64,000 nt of DNA from Chytridium lagenaria (Eukaryota; Chytridiomycota; Chytridiomycetes; Chytridiales; Chytridiaceae): the NCBI GenBank assembly GCA_025449115.1, contig JAHLKC010000020.1:186001-250000 (forward strand). Reading direction: 5' to 3'. A program made the position numbers and the translations under genes. Positions 60,284 to 64,000 of the stretch are shown piece after piece (positions within the stretch are counted from its first letter, which is position 1; the number at the start of each line of letters is the position of its first letter). Under the pieces are notes generated by a model, which saw only the letters and a program-made list of their open reading frames with translations, was not told the origin of the DNA and made no database searches.

Positions 60284-61976
60284 TGCTGGGATGGTAACTT
60301 GAAGAGTAGGTTTTGGTTGTAATGTAGAGGTGTGTTGTTTGAGACTGGTTCTGTTTTTATACCTTTTTTTTTTTGTCTCCAGCCAGCATGTACTGGGACT
60401 GTTTTATTGTTTTTCGCCCAGTCACATAAAATCCCAGTCATTTCGTTTGGGCTGATGGAAAAAACCTCACGATTCCCTCTTAACACAAAGCATGGATATG
60501 ATGAGGCTCGACAAGGACGTTTTCTTAGAATAAAAATGTGATCAGTCCTGGAGCTTTTATTATTTTTTAAAATTATATGACCCCCTTTTTAGTTATAGTT
60601 AATGACCAACCTTATACCTTTAAAAAGCGCCGTAACTCTGTCACGCTGATCTCCTCCACGTCACGCGCTCCGTAACAAAAGACCCCAACATGGAAATCTC
60701 CCAAGAGTGCTTTTTTTTTTTTTTTCGCTTGCTTTTCCCTTCATGCGCTGATGTCTGTCTTCAAAAAAATCACCTGAACTTGTTCTTTTGGAGGTCATCC
60801 AATATCTGTATCTCTGCATCCCACTTACCGACTCTTGCGACTTTGATAAGAACGACCGTGCTGGCGGAGCATAATGTCATTTTTACATTAACAAAGGTTG
60901 ACAGATGATGTAACATGCGTCACTCACGATGACCTGTTTCTGCTAGCGAGCTAATGGTGGAGTCACTTTTGAGAGTGATTATAAGTTGCTCCAGACACTT
61001 GTGAGGAGAAGCGTTGAAGGGACGGTGACGTTGAAGACAATGGTAAGCATATGTGTACACCAATTCCGGTAAGGGCTTGTGATCCGTGACCGGTTCCAAA
61101 ACTGATGGTGTAGTGTTGATGACCTGGGCGCTGTTGAAGTTTTTCGACGGGATGGTTACGGATGGCTTCTGTTTACTTATTTTTTGATATGACCACGTAT
61201 GTATCCACCGTCATATCTTCCTTTATTTTTTTAACTTGTCTTTCAACCCCTATATATTTTCAAGTATCTTCAAAGTGTTTCCAATAACGAAACCAGGGAA
61301 CGTAATCATAGAAAGGGGCTCGAAACCAAATTTACCCCTAATTGCCATCGACGCTGCAACAACGGAAGTGAGAAAAGTGGAATATCACCGAGACGGGATG
61401 AACTCATTGTACTATTTGACATTTTAAACAACGATACTAGATTCGAGCTCATTTTAAATCCTGGCTTCATTTCACCTTACATAGTTAAGGGCTATCCGTA
61501 ATCCTTCTGATGGTCATTCAAGAAAAGACCTGAGACACAGTAAAGGTATCTCAGCTTAGGAACAACCATCCCGTTTTTCCCTTCCCCTTTTTAATTTCCC
61601 TTTTTCGCCTGGATTTTCACTTCATTAGCCTAAAAACATGGCAAACGTCATCCAGGATTAACGCCGTCAAATGAACCCAAAATAAAGTTGGCTTAAATAC
61701 TTCCACGGTAAAATGTTAAGGAGTATGCACTGTAAACGTTTAAAATAATGTAAAAAACTGCGCACGTATGCGCACCCCCTTAGAGCTGCCCTTGTTTCAG
61801 ATAAAGAAAGTCCATCCGCTCGAAGACGTAATGCGCTAAAATTCTTCTGAAACTGACTCCGTATTTATTCTTCTCATTGAGATCCTTTTCTTTTCCTTTC
61901 TTTTATAACATCACAAGAAAAAAACCTGGGTTCTTCAACAGTACCATCCTTCTACACACATGTCCGTCTCGAGTAC
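60284..61976. other. Intergenic region
   Basis: About 1.7 kb without a supported gene. It contains T homopolymers (near 60365 and 60710) and AT-rich stretches. Short open frames have no recognisable features. The 61870-61950 part is pyrimidine-rich and probably belongs to the next gene's promoter. Confidence 0.4.
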
Positions 61977-63500
61977 ATGTATATTCCTGGCTCCTACGCC
62001 TTGATCAGTACAGGAAGTTTCACCGATGACGCCTGCGATGGCTACTCTGAATCAAACGGTTGCGTCTCACCCAACCCTACGGCTGCCAAGTATCTCTGCG
62101 ACAGGCTCTCTGAATGCGCCATGTATACCTGCATGAACAGTGACGTACATGTAGGCGATACACGATGTTTTTTGTTTGCGAACCCTTTGGATATTGATGA
62201 GAGGGATGACGGATGGGGCGTATGATCATAATGGGTATTATAAAAGTACGGAGATAGAGTTTGTTTGTTTTGTTGTTTTCATTTTTGTACTGACGCCCGC
62301 TTTCTTTCTTTCTTTCAACTTTTTTCAGTTGGTGCGTTTGGGGTTGTAAAGGGCGTTACGACGACGATTGGTGTTGCGCCCGTGACGGCTGCGCTGTAAC
62401 AGTTGCACCGACTTCTACTACTGTCGCTGTCGAGCCTTACCAATATCGCCAACATCTCCACCATCCCCAATCTCTTCCATCCCCCCACTCCCCCCGCAAT
62501 CACACAAAGAATCACCATCACCGTTGACGGCACCATCTCCACCATCTTCTCCACCCTCCCCATCGTCACATTAAATCCAACCCACCTTCCCCTAGTTCTC
62601 AACCCACTCTTGTCGAAACACCCCTCGCCATCCAAACGACCCCTTCACACCCGCAACAGCCATCGCTAATCCACTCAAATCATCACCCAAATCACCTCTG
62701 ACAATATCTCCCCATCCACTCTTGCTCTGTTCATCGCGGTACCTGTGACCGTTGTCGCGTTGATACTGGGAGCCGTTGTTGCTTGGTTGTTTGTGAGAGT
62801 TCAAAGACGCGTGGACGTGTCAAACGCGTATATCAAGGAAACGTATGCCAAGACCGATGATGAATCTATTGAAACCATCAGTGATATGTCAACAGCACCT
62901 GTTTCAATCCCTTCTACACCTGTCACGCGTCAACCACTGAAACAACAATTCCAGTAGTGGTACGTCATTATTCACTTGAAATCATAATGTTCTACTTTGT
63001 ATAGCCACGCGTCAATAAGTTGTTTCAGAACTCTCTTCAACCCCGAGTTTCTGGGGGACTCACGAAATCCGATACCGCAAACATCTTCTCATTATCAACC
63101 TCCCAGTTTCTCCAAGACGACGACACCGCAGCTTCGTCCCGTACGTCCATCGACGACTGGAGTGCAGAACAAGTCGCAGATTATCTGAGTGGATGTGGCA
63201 TTGACGAGAAGATTGTGAACCATTTTTACGGTAAGAAAAAAAACTCCTTTCTCATTTTTTGTTCCTCACGTTTGACTGCTGTTTTGTCTTACCCGTGTTT
63301 TCTCTTAAGACCAAAACCTGGACGGCGAGCAGATGCTTTTACTCACGGATGATGCGCTCGTCAATCTTTATGGTATCAAGAATGGGAATGTGAGGAGGAC
63401 GCTTTTGGCGCAGATTGAGATGGTTAGGGAGGTTGAGGTTCAGGAGGGTCGTGCGCCTGTTGATGATGAGACGGAGGAACGGGCACCGCCTGTTATGTGA
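61977..63500 (+). CDS. Receptor-like membrane protein: Cys-rich domain, TM helix, SAM domain, PPxY lost
   Basis: The Cys-rich domain starts MYIPGSYALISTGSFTDD and has CDRLSECAMYTCMNSDVH and TRCFLFANPLDIDE. The YDHNGYYK motif at about 62225-62250 is one base out of frame. The next exon begins VGAFGVVKGVTTTIGV as in the paralogues, and the stalk again changes frame near 62395. The membrane helix (LFIAVPVTVVALILGAVVAW) and basic stop (RVQRR) follow near 62730-62810. SAM (WSAEQVADYLSGCGIDEKIV, intron, DQNLDGEQMLLLTDDALVNL) ends near 63430. The C-terminus is ERAPPVM: the PPxY Tyr is lost. An upstream ATG near 61961 in another frame may be the true start if an indel lies there. Confidence 0.78.
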
Positions 63501-63781
63501 CAAGGGGGAACGAGAGCGAGTAATGGAGGGAATAGTTTTATGTGTTTTTTTTTAAGTATTTAATGATATGGTGAAATGCGAGATAAGGGTTTAGATTTAC
63601 AACTTTTATTTGGAATGAACAGGGGGAAGGGCACATAGATCTCTATTTATAATAAGCATGAACAGAAGCACGAACAAAGCAGCGGAAGAAGAACTGTATC
63701 TCTAAAAAAGGAAGAGGGACGAACTGAAGCCTCGAGAAAAAAAAAAGAGGGATTTACAAAAGGAAGCCCCGACAATACCCA
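63501..63781. other. Convergent intergenic region
   Basis: A-rich and purine-rich sequence between a receptor-like gene (+) and a Kazal gene (-). It presumably holds both 3' ends. Confidence 0.4.
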
Positions 63782-64000
63782 TCACAGCTGTGTGAGAACT
63801 CCACCAACGATCTTGGAACCCCCGCTGATAATAATCCCGTCCTTGGAGGTGGAAACAGGGCCATCCGTGGTCGCTGCCGTCTTAATCGCCGTGGTGGTCG
63901 TCAAAGTAGGGGTGTACCCATCACAAGCTCCCTGCCGAGCAACCTTGAGTCCAGTAATACCACAAGCGGCATTCCTCAAGTCACATTCACTGTTGTAAGT
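63782..64000 (-). CDS. Second Kazal inhibitor gene, 3' end only
   Basis: The reading frame enters from beyond the window. It carries the end of a Kazal domain (CDLRNAACGITGLKVARQGA), a Thr-rich stretch (TPTLTTTTAIKTAATT) and a tail with SKDGIIISGG before the stop at 63782. The Kazal end and the SKDG tail resemble the C-terminus of the 14-domain gene (CELRNAACGMEGL, SKDGGIVVSRG), so the two are paralogues about 3.5 kb apart. The number of domains in this copy is unknown. Confidence 0.8.
   Translation of the reverse strand, partial: TYNSECDLRNAACGITGLKVARQGACDGYTPTLTTTTAIKTAATTDGPVSTSKDGIIISGGSKIVGGVLTQL

Noticed and set aside
1..64000. CRISPR arrays, tRNA or rRNA genes
   Set aside because: The tandem repeats present are coding (Kazal), minisatellite or microsatellite without CRISPR-like spacers, and I saw no tRNA T-arm or rRNA core sequence.

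Overview
The window looks like nuclear DNA of a zoosporic, early-diverging fungus, most likely a chytrid. The evidence is intron-rich genes with short GT-AG introns, a Golgi pH regulator (GPHR), a RalGAP-alpha/tuberin-type protein, a fungal-style RGS protein, a mitochondrial uS15 gene and no bacterial-type operons. The placement is inference; there is no rRNA or other phylogenetic marker. I found no tRNA, rRNA or CRISPR array.

Left part (about 0.8-34 kb): mostly housekeeping genes. In order: a frame-disrupted F-box/LRR-like gene (+), the cohesin loader SCC2/Nipped-B (+), a PQQ-type beta-propeller gene (+), a large PPR protein (+), then on the minus strand an RGS-domain signalling gene and a RalGAP-alpha-like GTPase activator, then GPHR (+), mitochondrial uS15 (-) and two small genes (+). 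SCC2 is flanked by a roughly 110-bp inverted repeat.

Right part (about 35-64 kb): accessory. It holds a cluster of six related genes. Full-length members encode a Cys-rich domain ending in a (Y/F/L)D(Q/H/Y)NG(F/Y)(F/Y)K motif, a Pro/Ser/Thr-rich stalk, one membrane helix, a cytoplasmic SAM domain and usually a C-terminal PPxY motif. One member is SAM-only. Interleaved are a 14-domain Kazal protease-inhibitor gene built from a 279-bp tandem repeat and the 3' end of a second Kazal gene at the window edge. This suggests a locus for cell-surface and secreted functions.

The cluster is split between 41.8 and 56.1 kb by a probable mobile block. It holds a broken Helitron-like polyprotein with a PIF1-type helicase, an intact three-exon gene of unknown function, two diverged copies of a second unknown gene, and about eleven copies of a 16-bp palindrome (CTCCCGANNTCGGGAG) not noticed elsewhere in the window.

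Many genes (F-box, PPR, RalGAP, Kazal, SAM family) change frame by one base, often at homopolymers. This looks more like assembly indels than genuine decay, so exact exon limits and some pseudogene calls are provisional.
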